64,000 nucleotides of DNA from Aquimarina amphilecti (GCF_900109375.1 NZ_FOAB01000013.1:1-64000); one strand, 5' to 3'; numbered from the stretch's first letter, positions 1 through 7,911 are shown. Notes: generated by a model from the sequence alone, not told the origin. A program made the numbers and translations.

Positions 1-88
1 GTTTTTGATTCCGATTCCGTTTCAACTTTTCAGATCATACTTGCGTACTATTCCATATTTATCCGATCTGATTTTTATGTATGGTAAC
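1..88 (-). other. Partial cassette at window edge, no gene seen
   Basis: Right-hand end of a cassette whose edge is ATGGTAAC (81-88). No ORF is visible in the 80 bases. The sequence resembles the right-hand end of the ORF-less cassette at about 1283-1364 (shared GATTCCGATTCCG block and CTGATTTTTTATG-like end), so the two cassettes appear related at their 5' (minus-strand) ends. Confidence 0.45.
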
Positions 89-272
89 GTTTAATATATG
101 GCATTTAGGGCAGAGGACAAACGATTAATTATGGTTTTGTACTAAGCCAAACTTTTGCATTTTGATTTATCTTTTTTATCATAAAGCCAAATCAAAAGAT
201 TTGGCGACACCGCAAATAAAACCAAGCTTTTTGAATAAACACTAAACCGCCCTATTTGCTATATATAGTGTT
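86..272. repeat. attC-like site 1 (class A interior, class B outer arm)
   Basis: Outer arms AACGTTTAATATATGGCATT and the inverse of CCTATTTGCTATATATAGTGTT pair imperfectly. The interior carries the class A hairpin GCCAAATC-AAAA-GATTTGGC at 186-205. The outer arm starts like class B but the interior is class A, so it looks like a hybrid site. Confidence 0.75.
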
Positions 273-281
273 ATCAAATGT

Positions 282-800
282 TTAATTTTTTCCAAGACCA
301 GGTGGTGGCGGAGGTGGAGGAGGAATATTTGGGTATTTTTCTCTCACCTCAATCAGCTTTAGTACTTGATCATCTCTTCGTTTTATTTCGCCATTTTTCT
401 TAAAAATTATTTTAGAAATTTTTGGTTTATTATTTTTAATTTCAAGCTCGATATAAACTTGGAAAAGGTATTTTATTTGTTTTCCTTTTTCATTATAATA
501 TGTTCTTTCGTACCATAACGTTGTATCATCATTTTTTAGATAAGAACCTGGTTGTCCATCATCATAAGGAAATTCCTTAGAAATTTCTTCACACATACTT
601 TTTAGATGAGTCAAGTCAACATTATTATTATCCAATAAATTACTTACAATTTTTTCAGGTTTATTTTGTTCAACCCAGTCCAAAGTGGTTACTGCAAGCG
701 CTAGTTTTTTCCAATCACCACCCCCATTATCTAGGCATCTTTTTTGTCCATAAAGAGTTGATGACAGTAAAATTACAGCTATAATTATTTTATTTTTCAT
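282..800 (-). CDS. Secreted protein with poly-proline tail (cassette 1), unknown function
   Basis: 172 residues. A short hydrophobic N-terminal signal peptide (about residues 1-18, MKNKIIIAVILLSSTLYGQ) indicates export. The mature part is charged, holds two cysteines (in RCLDNGG and KSMCEE), and ends in eight consecutive prolines followed by GLGKN. A proline run of that length normally needs elongation factor P for translation. I do not recognise the family. It is the only gene of the cassette bounded by GTTATCAAAT (270) and ATTTGATAAC (816). The ATG lies 14 bases inside the cassette edge, so translation starts within the cassette itself. Confidence 0.75.
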   Translation of the reverse strand: MKNKIIIAVILLSSTLYGQKRCLDNGGGDWKKLALAVTTLDWVEQNKPEKIVSNLLDNNNVDLTHLKSMCEEISKEFPYDDGQPGSYLKNDDTTLWYERTYYNEKGKQIKYLFQVYIELEIKNNKPKISKIIFKKNGEIKRRDDQVLKLIEVREKYPNIPPPPPPPPGLGKN

Positions 801-813
801 ATTAATATTTGAT

Positions 814-976
814 AACGTTTAATATATGTGTCGTAGCTGTGGCAAATGTTACCTAACTGTCGACGTTTTCTGCGCATTGGTTGCTATATTTTTCCTTTTG
901 CAAGCATTGCGCCATCATAAATATACAAAGACCTTTCGATCTATCACTAAACAGCTATGATCAAATATATCTTGTT
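814..976. repeat. attC-like site 2 (class B)
   Basis: Outer arms AACGTTTAATATATGTGTCG and, inverted, CTATGATCAAATATATCTTGTT. An inner stem is formed by GCGCATTGGTTGC and GCAAGCATTGCGC. This is the class B pattern, also seen in sites 3, 10, 11 and 12. Confidence 0.8.
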
Positions 977-1364
977 ATAGCGCGTACTGTTTTTCTGCGT
1001 TTTACTCCGAAATCATTCCATTTTTCGGTTAATTTTCCGCAAAACACTTCATTTAGCCGTCCGAGTGCTGTCCGTCGCACGTTTTGATTGCGTTTTGCTT
1101 TCAAATACCAGTTAAACTTCCGCAATACATTTCATTTAATCGTCCGAGTACTGTCCGAAGTTGCGTTTTGATTCCGAAAACTCCTTCATTTTTACGTCTG
1201 AGTATTGTCAGTCGTTGCGTTTTTATTTTCAGATTCTGGTTAACTAATTAATTTTAAGAAACAGTTTTTTGTCAATTTAAGATTCCGATTCCGAACCGAT
1301 TTTTGAGATCAAATTATCGCAATATTCCGTTATTTATGGAACCTGATTTTTTATGAGCTATAAC
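974..1364 (-). other. ORF-less cassette 2 with internal degenerate repeats
   Basis: The cassette is bounded by GTTATAGC (974-981) and GCTATAAC (1357-1364). It has no ORF longer than a few codons on the minus strand. The only longer plus-strand frame (881-1087) runs through the attC site and is not credible. It contains about three degenerate copies of a roughly 85-base unit (about 1005-1090, 1110-1175 and 1170-1245) with the shared core CATTTAGCCGTCCGAGTRCTG. The same core occurs in the tail of cassette 11 (16905-16945). It may act as a non-coding RNA, a promoter or filler; nothing in the sequence decides. Confidence 0.6.
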
Positions 1365-1526
1365 GTTTAATATATGTGTCGTGGCGAAGCAAATTGTTAC
1401 TGAGCCATCGATATTTCTGCGCAGATTTTATACTTTAATTAGGCTTTAAAATCTATGCGCCATCCTAAATATACAAGAACCTTTCGATTAATCACAAATC
1501 TCAGCCATGATCACATATATAGTGTT
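1362..1526. repeat. attC-like site 3 (class B)
   Basis: Outer arms AACGTTTAATATATGTGTCG and, inverted, GCCATGATCACATATATAGTGTT, with a diverged inner stem. It separates cassettes 2 and 3. Confidence 0.8.
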
Positions 1527-1528
1527 AA

Positions 1529-2104
1529 CTACTTTTTATTTTCTTTTAATGGGTGTTTATATCCAGGATATTTCTTTTCCATTTTATTCATTACTTCAAC
1601 TTCCTCATATCCAATTTCAGGGTTAGTCGTGTTAATTTTTCCAAAAAACATCTCATCTTCATGCCAATATGATAAACACCATTGATTTGATTCATCAAAG
1701 ACCACTACATCATCCGCAAAAAATAATGTTTCGCAATTTTTTATGATCATTTTCCACGTCATAATTAAAGGTCCATTTCCATAATTTGGTAAAACATAAA
1801 CCCATTTTGAAAATGGAATTCCTCTGTTATAAAGCCATTTTTTTATTATTTGTTCATCTTCACCTACAGATATTTTTTCAACATATTTAAAGTTCTTTTT
1901 TTGAAAAGGTTCCCACATTGGACCAGTGTGAAATTTTGAGTTTTCAAAATATTTGTATAGAAAATCAGAGGCTTTCTTATCCAAGAATTTAATTTGATCT
2001 TTATGCTCATTAGGTAATGAATCGAAATCTTCTGGTGATCCAAGACAAGTCCAGATATCTGGTCTTTCTATTTCGTGTTCTTTTATATTATTGAAATCAA
2101 TCAC
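1529..2104 (-). CDS. Hypothetical protein of cassette 3
   Basis: About 192 residues, soluble, without signal peptide or membrane segment, rich in Trp and aromatic residues (a KWLYNRGIPFSKWVYVLP stretch, then TWKMIIKN, FFADDVVVF and YWHEDEMFFGK). I do not recognise it with certainty; the spacing of W and D residues is vaguely like small DUF2947-type proteins, which is only an impression. The open frame continues upstream to a TTG at 2158 through the attC-like site. The cassette edge is at 2120, so I place the start at the first plausible start codon inside the cassette, GTG at 2104. The TAG stop (1529-1531) is formed inside the cassette-edge sequence GTTAACTAC. Confidence 0.6.
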   Translation of the reverse strand: MIDFNNIKEHEIERPDIWTCLGSPEDFDSLPNEHKDQIKFLDKKASDFLYKYFENSKFHTGPMWEPFQKKNFKYVEKISVGEDEQIIKKWLYNRGIPFSKWVYVLPNYGNGPLIMTWKMIIKNCETLFFADDVVVFDESNQWCLSYWHEDEMFFGKINTTNPEIGYEEVEVMNKMEKKYPGYKHPLKENKK

Positions 2105-2117
2105 TCTAATTGTAGTT

Positions 2118-2177
2118 AACGTCTCTTGTATGGTGCGTTTGCTTCCCGAAGGGAGCAAATGAACTATACAAATTGTT
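2118..2177. repeat. attC-like site 4 (short class C)
   Basis: Sixty bases: arms AACGTCTCTTGTATGGTGCG and, inverted, CAAATGAACTATACAAATTGTT, with the tip stem TTTGCTTCCC-GAA-GGGAGCAAA. It is close in length and plan to site 9, and much shorter than the other sites. Confidence 0.78.
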
Positions 2178-2186
2178 ATAAGCTTT

Positions 2187-3335
2187 TTATTTTCTGTTTA
2201 CAATCCAGTTAATATCAGTTTTCAAAGTATTATTTACTTCGGATTCCTTTATTCCAATAAACCCTGAAACGAAATTCATTTCTAACTCTTTGTTAGCATA
2301 TTTCCATTTAAAAGGGACTATTGATAGACCAGATGGAAAATCATCTAGTTTCAATTTAGAATAATTGGAGTCAATTAATCTAGGATTTTTAATTTGTACT
2401 TTATGAATCTTATAATTGTCAAAATTCAAGTCGTTAATTCGAATAGTTTTTAAGATTTGATCTTTAGAAATAGATTGTTTACTATAGTCGATATTGCCAT
2501 TCTGTTCAGTAATACTTGATTTTAAGTACGGGAAGAAATCAGCAATCCAACCAGTAATAAAAGGACCTCCAGATTCATTATTCTCTTTGTATATAGAATT
2601 CCAAAAATCAATATTACTTTCTCCTTCTAATGTTTGAATAATCTTGTTAATATTGTCAGATATTTTATCAATCCACCATTCTAAATTATACTTCCTTAAT
2701 ACTTCCAAAGCATTTAACATTTTAGTATAATCCGCAACAGTTCCTTTAATTTCTATTTCTGGAATTCCGCATAAAGAGACAAATTCATAATCAAAATAGT
2801 TTGACATTGAATCCATAAATGCTATTTCGAAGGCATTTATTTCTTTTTTTGTTGATGTGGAAAATTCTAAAACAATATTTGAGTATAAGTCTTCATTTAT
2901 TGTTTGCGTAATTTTATTTGTGAATTCAGGAAAAATTTGTTCCCACGGATTATACTCTCCAATTACAAAGTCATCTCTTCTGACTTGGATTGTTTGTTTC
3001 TCATCAACTCCTAAGATACCTTTAAAATCATCCGAATTGAGTTTAATATGTTCAGAGAATCCTTGGCAAATTAATAGCCAAATGTCATCTGGAGATATCG
3101 CTACAGGTTTATGTTGGTTAAAAGCTAATTGAAGCATAAGCAAGAAATGATTTGTATTAATAATTTCTTCGTTTAGTTCAACATATTTAGAGTTTTTGTC
3201 TATTGATGACCCTTCAATTTCGTTGGTTAAGATAGACTCAAGAATAAAACTCCCATTTACAGAATTTAGAGCTTCTAAATTTATTTCAACATCAGCAGCT
3301 TTTATTGTTAAGCCTTTGTCTTCTATTTTATTCAT
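2187..3335 (-). CDS. DUF4419 family protein (cassette 4)
   Basis: About 382 residues. Recognised as DUF4419 from its characteristic series: ISPDDIWLLICQGF, RRDDFVIGEYNPWEQIFPEF, FSTSTKKE, AFMDSMSNYFDYEF, LCGIPEIEIKGTVADY, LEWWIDKI, FWNSIYKE and SGGPFITGWIADFFPYL. The family is widespread but has no established function. The open frame extends to an ATG at 3404, but that lies in attC-like site 5; the cassette edge is at 3361, so the ATG at 3335 is the start inside the cassette. No signal peptide, so the protein is predicted to be cytoplasmic. It is the only gene of its cassette (GTTATAAGC 2175 to GCTTATAAC 3361). Confidence 0.8.
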   Translation of the reverse strand: MNKIEDKGLTIKAADVEINLEALNSVNGSFILESILTNEIEGSSIDKNSKYVELNEEIINTNHFLLMLQLAFNQHKPVAISPDDIWLLICQGFSEHIKLNSDDFKGILGVDEKQTIQVRRDDFVIGEYNPWEQIFPEFTNKITQTINEDLYSNIVLEFSTSTKKEINAFEIAFMDSMSNYFDYEFVSLCGIPEIEIKGTVADYTKMLNALEVLRKYNLEWWIDKISDNINKIIQTLEGESNIDFWNSIYKENNESGGPFITGWIADFFPYLKSSITEQNGNIDYSKQSISKDQILKTIRINDLNFDNYKIHKVQIKNPRLIDSNYSKLKLDDFPSGLSIVPFKWKYANKELEMNFVSGFIGIKESEVNNTLKTDINWIVNRK

Positions 3336-3358
3336 CAAATGATTTTGGTATTGCTTAT

Positions 3359-3548
3359 AACGGTCTAGTATATGAAAAGTAGCGCTGATTTGCACGCTAT
3401 CCATTCGGTTATACTCAAGCCGAATTTTTAAATTTTTCTATTTATCTTTCTTTTCCCAAATAGCCAAATTTAAAAATTTGGCGACCTCAAAAAAGTGCCC
3501 GAACCTTTGTGTTTGCAACGAATTTCGCTATTTTTTATATGCGTTGTT
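3359..3548. repeat. attC-like site 5 (diverged class A)
   Basis: Arms AACGGTCTAGTATATGAAAA and, inverted, CGCTATTTTTTATATGCGTTGTT. The interior hairpin GCCAAATTTAAAAATTTGGC replaces the usual class A hairpin. The last codons and stop of the cassette 5 gene (3528) lie inside this site, which supports assigning the site to the gene on its right. Confidence 0.72.
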
Positions 3549-4181
3549 GGCAACTGGTTTTCTTCTCAATAATTGTTGTTGATACTCTAAACTATTCCGT
3601 TTCATTGTTTTTAGTTGTAAAATAATTGCAATCAAAGGCGTGTCTCGAAATAAGTATTCAATCAATTCAGTTCTATTTCCATATCCGTCCTGTGTATCAT
3701 TCATTGATAGAGCACCTTGAATTCTTTTAATATAAATTGGATGGTCAAAGTATTTTAAAATTTCGTTACCATATTCTTTAGTCAGCTTTTTGTATTTGAT
3801 TGCGTTTTTAGATAGAGTGTCGCCGTTAAAAAAATAATCATTTCCTCTTTTATATCCTCTGAGCAACTTTTGGTCGTCATAGATTTTGCCATTATGATAA
3901 GTCAAATTACCATATAATTCATCGATTATTTTATCAATCTTATTAGTATAAACTTTTGTTGTACTGTCAATTTCTTTTGTTTCGTTATCTAAGCGGTTCT
4001 CTATTTCCAATTCGGATATTTCGAGTTTAATCTGTTCGTTTAGATAAAAGATATTAAAATCTAATTCGTTAATAAGCAACCCATACATTGCAAAGTCATT
4101 TTCATAGTTTTTCTCATTACTTTGTTTTCCATTGCAAGAAATCAGTAGAATCGTAAATAATAATATTGTAAATTTCTTCAT
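3528..4181 (-). CDS. Lipoprotein of cassette 5, unknown function
   Basis: About 217 residues from the ATG at 4181, which opens a clear lipoprotein signal (KKFTILLFTILLISC, lipobox Cys at about residue 16). The longer frame to 4256 runs into the neighbouring attC-like site and is rejected. The mature part is helical and charged, with no family I recognise. The coding region crosses the cassette edge GTTGGCAAC (3546-3554), so its last residues are encoded by the attC-like site. A swap of that site would therefore alter the protein's C-terminus. Confidence 0.72.
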   Translation of the reverse strand: MKKFTILLFTILLISCNGKQSNEKNYENDFAMYGLLINELDFNIFYLNEQIKLEISELEIENRLDNETKEIDSTTKVYTNKIDKIIDELYGNLTYHNGKIYDDQKLLRGYKRGNDYFFNGDTLSKNAIKYKKLTKEYGNEILKYFDHPIYIKRIQGALSMNDTQDGYGNRTELIEYLFRDTPLIAIILQLKTMKRNSLEYQQQLLRRKPVANNAYKK

Positions 4182-4199
4182 TTCTTCAAACTTGTTGCC

Positions 4200-4384
4200 A
4201 ACGTCTCGGCTATGGTTAGTACGGGAATTAAAAGTAGTGAACTTTCGATTAAGCACTTAGCCAAAACTTTTTATTTTGTTTTATCTTTTTGTCTTGAAGC
4301 CAAATCAAAAGATTTGGCGGTGATAGCTTATATTCCAGCTTTATATCTTAAACAACTAAACCCGTATTAATTATAGCCATTGTT
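4200..4384. repeat. attC-like site 6 (class A)
   Basis: Arms AACGTCTCGGCTATGGTTAG and, inverted, CGTATTAATTATAGCCATTGTT. The interior carries AAGCACTTAGCCAAAACTTT and the GCCAAATC/GATTTGGC hairpin at about 4300-4320. Nearly identical to sites 8 and 13. Confidence 0.82.
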
Positions 4385-4403
4385 AGCAAATGTTATTTTT
4401 CTC

Positions 4404-4811
4404 TTAATGCCAATCGTATGAACAAAACCTACATTGTTTTGCATTTGGTGTGCGAGCTATTTTTTTACATTTTGGACATAAATTCAGATTCAATTCGTTT
4501 CTGTGTTCTTTATAAATCCGAGTAGCTGTTTTTACTTTGAATTCCTCAAATCCGTTTTCTAATAATTTTAAAACGTTTTTATCTGTGGTAATATGTCTGT
4601 CTCTTACTTCAATTAATTTTGGATGTAGATTTTCTCGGTTTCCAAATTTTAACATCCCAATATTATGGTTTCTTGCCTTTTTTTCAAGGTTAGTATTAAA
4701 TTCATAACAATATTGATGAATATATTCAATCAATTCAGGATAGATTCCGTCCACAATTTTAGTCTTTTTGATATTTGTAAATTCTGTAACCGTCTTTTTG
4801 CTCAAATCCAT
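4404..4811 (-). CDS. Small zinc-ribbon protein (cassette 6, second gene)
   Basis: 135 residues. The C-terminus has two cysteine pairs, CPKCKK and CRFC, about 17 residues apart, forming a zinc ribbon; the N-terminal 100 residues are helical and charged. No signal peptide, so it is probably cytoplasmic. Its first 18 codons overlap the end of the upstream lipoprotein gene (4759-5199) in another frame, which suggests coupled translation and makes this a two-gene cassette (GTTAGCAAAT 4382 to ATTTGCTAAC 5223). I cannot name the family; a nucleic-acid-binding role is only suggested by the ribbon. Confidence 0.65.
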   Translation of the reverse strand: MDLSKKTVTEFTNIKKTKIVDGIYPELIEYIHQYCYEFNTNLEKKARNHNIGMLKFGNRENLHPKLIEVRDRHITTDKNVLKLLENGFEEFKVKTATRIYKEHRNELNLNLCPKCKKIARTPNAKQCRFCSYDWH

Positions 4812-5199
4812 TTGGCATATATCCTTTTTTCAAAATTCCGTCTGCTATGATTGCCATATTTAATCCCATAGCATCATTTAACTCGTCTGAAATCATTAGT
4901 GTTTCTTCCTTGTCGTTAAATGATTCAGTTACATAATTTCGAGCATCCTCAATCGTAGTTAATACCTTTTCTTCCAATTTTGTATTTGTTTTTAGTTTAT
5001 CTTTTTTATGACATTTACATTCAGAGTCTTGAAGTTTAGCCATTTCTTCACATATAGATTTAGATGCTTTCATTCCGTCTTCATCACAACTCTCATATTG
5101 TTCAATCATTTGTCCGTTTTTCAAAACTTCACATACTTCGCATTGTTTTTTGCAACTACTTAATAAAATGATTATTAATAAAATGTATAAGTGTTTCAT
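4759..5199 (-). CDS. Cysteine-rich lipoprotein (cassette 6, first gene)
   Basis: 146 residues with a lipoprotein signal (KHLYILLIIILLSSC, lipobox Cys at residue 16). The mature part has a cysteine-rich stretch (CEVCEV, ESCDED, SICEEM, ECKCHK) and then a charged helical tail that ends overlapping the next gene. The cysteines could bind metal or form disulfides outside the inner membrane. Family not recognised. It is the first gene of a two-gene cassette, so the pair may work as secreted product plus cytoplasmic partner, but nothing here proves it. Confidence 0.68.
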   Translation of the reverse strand: MKHLYILLIIILLSSCKKQCEVCEVLKNGQMIEQYESCDEDGMKASKSICEEMAKLQDSECKCHKKDKLKTNTKLEEKVLTTIEDARNYVTESFNDKEETLMISDELNDAMGLNMAIIADGILKKGYMPNGFEQKDGYRIYKYQKD

Positions 5200-5220
5200 T
5201 GTTGGTTTTTAATATTTGCT

Positions 5221-5384
5221 AACGCCAAATATATGAATCGGAGCGAGGCAAGTAAGCCTAAGCCAATTGATCTATCTGCGCTTTTTTATTTATTGTTTAA
5301 TTTATAAAAACCTAGCGCCACTGCAAAAAGGAAAAAACCTTTTGATCTAGCACTAATCTTTGCTCTGATTTTATATATGATGTT
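5221..5384. repeat. attC-like site 7 (diverged class B)
   Basis: Arms AACGCCAAATATATGAATCG and, inverted, GCTCTGATTTTATATATGATGTT. The interior keeps the CTGCGC...GCGCCA inner-stem region of class B but with a different tip. Confidence 0.75.
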
Positions 5385-5868
5385 ATAGAGTGTTTTCTAT
5401 TTCTTTTACCCAACTAATTTGGTCATCAGTATCAGGTACAGTTAATGTTCTAGTTTTACTTAAAAAATCAAACACAGATCCAGAATCAAAACCATTCTTT
5501 ATTAAAACACTTGCAGCAACAATAGAAGTTCTTCCAATTCCCATTCTACAATGCACAACAACTTTCTTATTTTCGTTTAACCTATTGTTTATATTAGTTA
5601 TTAATTCGATAAAATCGCTAATATTTTCAGGAACTCCTCTATCTTGAATAGGAAAACTTATAAATTCAATATCATATTTTTTACAAAGGGCTTTCTCTTT
5701 TTCAATTTCCAATTCTGTTTCTTCATATTTTTTTAATAATGAAATAACAGTATCAACCTCTTTAAAATTCAGGTCTCTAATTTCATCTTCTAACCAATCA
5801 TTACCTTTTGGCCTAGCCATCATTCCAATTTTTCCTTTTTTTAACTTGTCAATCCAGTAAATTCTCAT
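5383..5868 (-). CDS. Protein tyrosine / dual-specificity phosphatase (cassette 7)
   Basis: 161 residues. The signature loop HCRMGIGRTS (about residues 104-113; HCxxGxGRT) carries the nucleophile Cys and the phosphate-binding Arg, and an upstream Asp in FPIQDRGVP (about residue 76) fits the general acid. This is the cysteine-phosphatase fold of small PTP/DSP enzymes; the substrate could be a phosphoprotein or a small phosphorylated metabolite. No signal peptide, so it acts in the cytoplasm. It is the only gene in its cassette (5382-5898), and the TAA stop overlaps the cassette-edge GTTATAGAGT. An intact enzyme, with no sign of decay. Confidence 0.85.
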   Translation of the reverse strand: MRIYWIDKLKKGKIGMMARPKGNDWLEDEIRDLNFKEVDTVISLLKKYEETELEIEKEKALCKKYDIEFISFPIQDRGVPENISDFIELITNINNRLNENKKVVVHCRMGIGRTSIVAASVLIKNGFDSGSVFDFLSKTRTLTVPDTDDQISWVKEIENTL

Positions 5869-5895
5869 TTGTTAAATTTAGGGGCTATACTCTAT

Positions 5896-6081
5896 AACGT
5901 CTCGGCTATGGTTAGTACGGGAATTAAAAGTAGTGAACTTTCAATTAAGCACTTAGCCAAAACTTTTTATTTTGTTTTATCTTTTTTGTTCTAAAGCCAA
6001 ATCAAAAGATTTGGCGAACTTGGTTTAAAGCTCTTAACTTTGGGTTAAGCACCAAAACTCGTATTAACTATAGGTATTGTT
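5896..6081. repeat. attC-like site 8 (class A)
   Basis: Left part nearly identical to site 6 for about 110 bases (AACGTCTCGGCTATGGTTAG onward). The right arm is CGTATTAACTATAGGTATTGTT. The internal GCCAAATC/GATTTGGC hairpin is at about 5997-6016. Confidence 0.82.
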
Positions 6082-6085
6082 GTGC

Positions 6086-6568
6086 TTAGTTTACTTCAAT
6101 TACTTTATAGCTAAATGGGCTTTTGTGGTCTTTGTAAATAACATTTCCACAATCACATTTAACGTCCCAAGGTCGCCCTACGTTTTCCTGCGTACTGATA
6201 GTATTTTCTTTTTCACAATTTGAGCAATTCAAAGTAAAGTATACTCTTGTCCAACCGAATTTAAAATTCGACTTAACATTATATTTTTGATCAATAAAAG
6301 GTTCGTATTCAAAGTCAATTAGATAATTTACTTGAATATGATCAGATTTTTTAATTAACTCTCTACTTGTTAATTTACCAGGGAATCCATTACATTTCTT
6401 GCGCGGCGTACAAATTCCTTTTTCAGTTATATTTTCAAATACTATTGTTCTATGATCTCTTTGGCAATTAATACAAGGAATGGATATTTCCAATTCATCA
6501 GCAACACTAATAAAGCTTTCTGGGTCAACTTTAAATTCACATTTCAGTCTATATTGATATTTACCCAT
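6086..6568 (-). CDS. Zinc-binding hypothetical protein (cassette 8)
   Basis: 160 residues with two cysteine-pair clusters: CINC near residue 32 with two further Cys (GICTPRKKC), and CSNC near residue 115 with CDCG about 20 residues later, so two zinc ribbons are likely. No signal peptide. The family is not recognised, although the FGWTRVYFTLNCSNC strand-ribbon layout looks like a conserved domain rather than random sequence. Single gene in its cassette (GTTGTGCTTA 6079 to TAAGCACAAC 6591). The TAA stop at 6086-6088 is part of the cassette edge. Confidence 0.68.
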   Translation of the reverse strand: MGKYQYRLKCEFKVDPESFISVADELEISIPCINCQRDHRTIVFENITEKGICTPRKKCNGFPGKLTSRELIKKSDHIQVNYLIDFEYEPFIDQKYNVKSNFKFGWTRVYFTLNCSNCEKENTISTQENVGRPWDVKCDCGNVIYKDHKSPFSYKVIEVN

Positions 6569-6588
6569 TATTCATTTTAATTAAGCAC

Positions 6589-6647
6589 AACGTTCCGTGT
6601 ATGGTGTCGTAGCATCCCGCAGGGTGCTATGCACTATACACATTGTT
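6589..6647. repeat. attC-like site 9 (short class C)
   Basis: Arms AACGTTCCGTGTATGGTGTC and, inverted, GCACTATACACATTGTT; tip stem GTAGCATCCC-GCA-GGGTGCTAT. It is the 3' site of the giant defence cassette on the minus strand. Confidence 0.8.
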
Positions 6648-6674
6648 GTATGCCGTTTTTATTTTATTCATTTC

Positions 6675-6779
6675 GTTTTTCAGCGTTGGGGCAACCATAC
6701 TCTTTGACAAGTTTTGGCTCGTGCGGTTAGCCTTTGAGCGACTTGGCAATGTGTATGGTTGCTGAGTGCTGGTCATAAC
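6675..6779. repeat. Long imperfect hairpin after the defence operon
   Basis: Perfect 10-bp inverted arms GCAACCATAC (about 6690) and GTATGGTTGC (about 6758), extended by CAGC/GCTG ends and by TTGACAAG/CTTGGCAA. It sits between the stop of the HNH gene and attC-like site 9. It could be the operon's terminator or the remnant of another type of recombination site; it lacks a matching private edge, so I do not count it as a functional attC. Confidence 0.5.
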
Positions 6780-6783
6780 TGTA

Positions 6784-7911
6784 TTATATTGCTTGTGCTA
6801 AATTTATATTACAAAAGGTATAAAGCATATGCTCATTTCCAGGAGCACATATAAAATCAAGGTAAGCTTTGTTTATAACCACACCAGTCTTTCTCTTTGG
6901 ATTTCCTAATTGATTTTTAAACGCACTTACAATGGCTCTTAAATTTGTTATATCATTACTTAATACGAACTCTGCATGGTCTGGTAAATAGTCCTCATGA
7001 AAGTCATCTTTCACTTGTTTATTGTGAGAGCTTAAGTAGCTATTAAATCGTGTCTCAATTTTAAATACTGATTTCCAAGTTTCCACTTTTTCTGCCTCAG
7101 TTGGATCCTGTTGCACTACATCAAGTTTATAGTAACCGTATGGGTATTTTTCCTTCTCTTCATCTGAAAGAGAACCAACATCAGAAAAATTATTTACCGA
7201 TAATCTTACGCCTTGATTTGATTCATAAGGGTAAAATGATTCCCTTCTAGTTCCATCATCATTGTGAAGAACATCAGCAGTTCCCTTCACTCCACCTTGG
7301 TTGCATTTATCACACATTGGCACCAAATTGGAAAAGTTCACAGCATAGATCGGGTACTTAGATTTATATAGCCAATGATCATAATCGTCTTTGGCTTCAC
7401 CTTCTAATAAAGCGTATTCATGTAAGCCACAAAATGGACATACACGCCCTGAATCATTTAAAGTTTTAAAACTGGTGTAATGATTTCTTAAAGTTGTTCC
7501 AAGTTTATCTTGAATGGTTTTATTTGTTCCTAGTGCTGTACCATAAAAATGATCTTTAAGAACTGTTTTTAGTGCCGCATGCAGATCTGCAGTATAATTT
7601 TCAGAGAGAATTACAGCCTTTGTCTTTTCATCACAAAGACTTTTAATATCTAGACCTGCCTCAAATTCATCAAATAATAATTGGCGATTAGCTGGGGTAA
7701 GTTTTTGATATTCTGTATGTAAGTCAATAAACTTATCCTCAAAGCTTTTATTCCCTGCTTGTGCTTTAGAATTTGCCATAACATCTCGAAACCATTCAGG
7801 GAATAGGTTTCTAGAATATGCACAAACAGGAATTGAGTTTCTTAGAAATTCAAAGACGACTTGATTTACTCTTTCAATAGCATGTGAAGGATATTTCAAA
7901 GTATAAATCAT
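6784..7911 (-). CDS. HNH endonuclease, PtuB-like partner of the upstream ATPase
   Basis: 375 residues. A zinc-coordinated HNH core lies in the middle: CPFCGLHEY (about residue 158), then DDYDHWLYKSKYPIYAVN with the catalytic His, SNLVP, and MCDKCNQ. Spacing and residues fit HNH nucleases of Septu-type ATPase/HNH pairs, such as PtuB. The N-terminal 150 residues are helical and may bind the ATPase. Its ATG overlaps the ATPase stop by four bases (ATGA), implying translational coupling and a shared complex. It is the last gene of the defence operon. Predicted role: DNA (or RNA) cleavage on infection, gated by the ATPase; inferred from family and context. Confidence 0.75.
   Translation of the reverse strand: MIYTLKYPSHAIERVNQVVFEFLRNSIPVCAYSRNLFPEWFRDVMANSKAQAGNKSFEDKFIDLHTEYQKLTPANRQLLFDEFEAGLDIKSLCDEKTKAVILSENYTADLHAALKTVLKDHFYGTALGTNKTIQDKLGTTLRNHYTSFKTLNDSGRVCPFCGLHEYALLEGEAKDDYDHWLYKSKYPIYAVNFSNLVPMCDKCNQGGVKGTADVLHNDDGTRRESFYPYESNQGVRLSVNNFSDVGSLSDEEKEKYPYGYYKLDVVQQDPTEAEKVETWKSVFKIETRFNSYLSSHNKQVKDDFHEDYLPDHAEFVLSNDITNLRAIVSAFKNQLGNPKRKTGVVINKAYLDFICAPGNEHMLYTFCNINLAQAI

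Noticed and set aside
881..1087. Plus-strand ORF of 68 codons and similar ORFs at 1455-1685, 15834-16127, 16725-16919 and 17612-17794
   Set aside because: They run through attC-like sites and are alternative frames of those repeats; their protein sequences resemble each other only because the repeats do.
3336..3404. Longer N-terminus of the DUF4419 gene starting at 3404
   Set aside because: The added codons lie in attC-like site 5, beyond the cassette edge at 3361.
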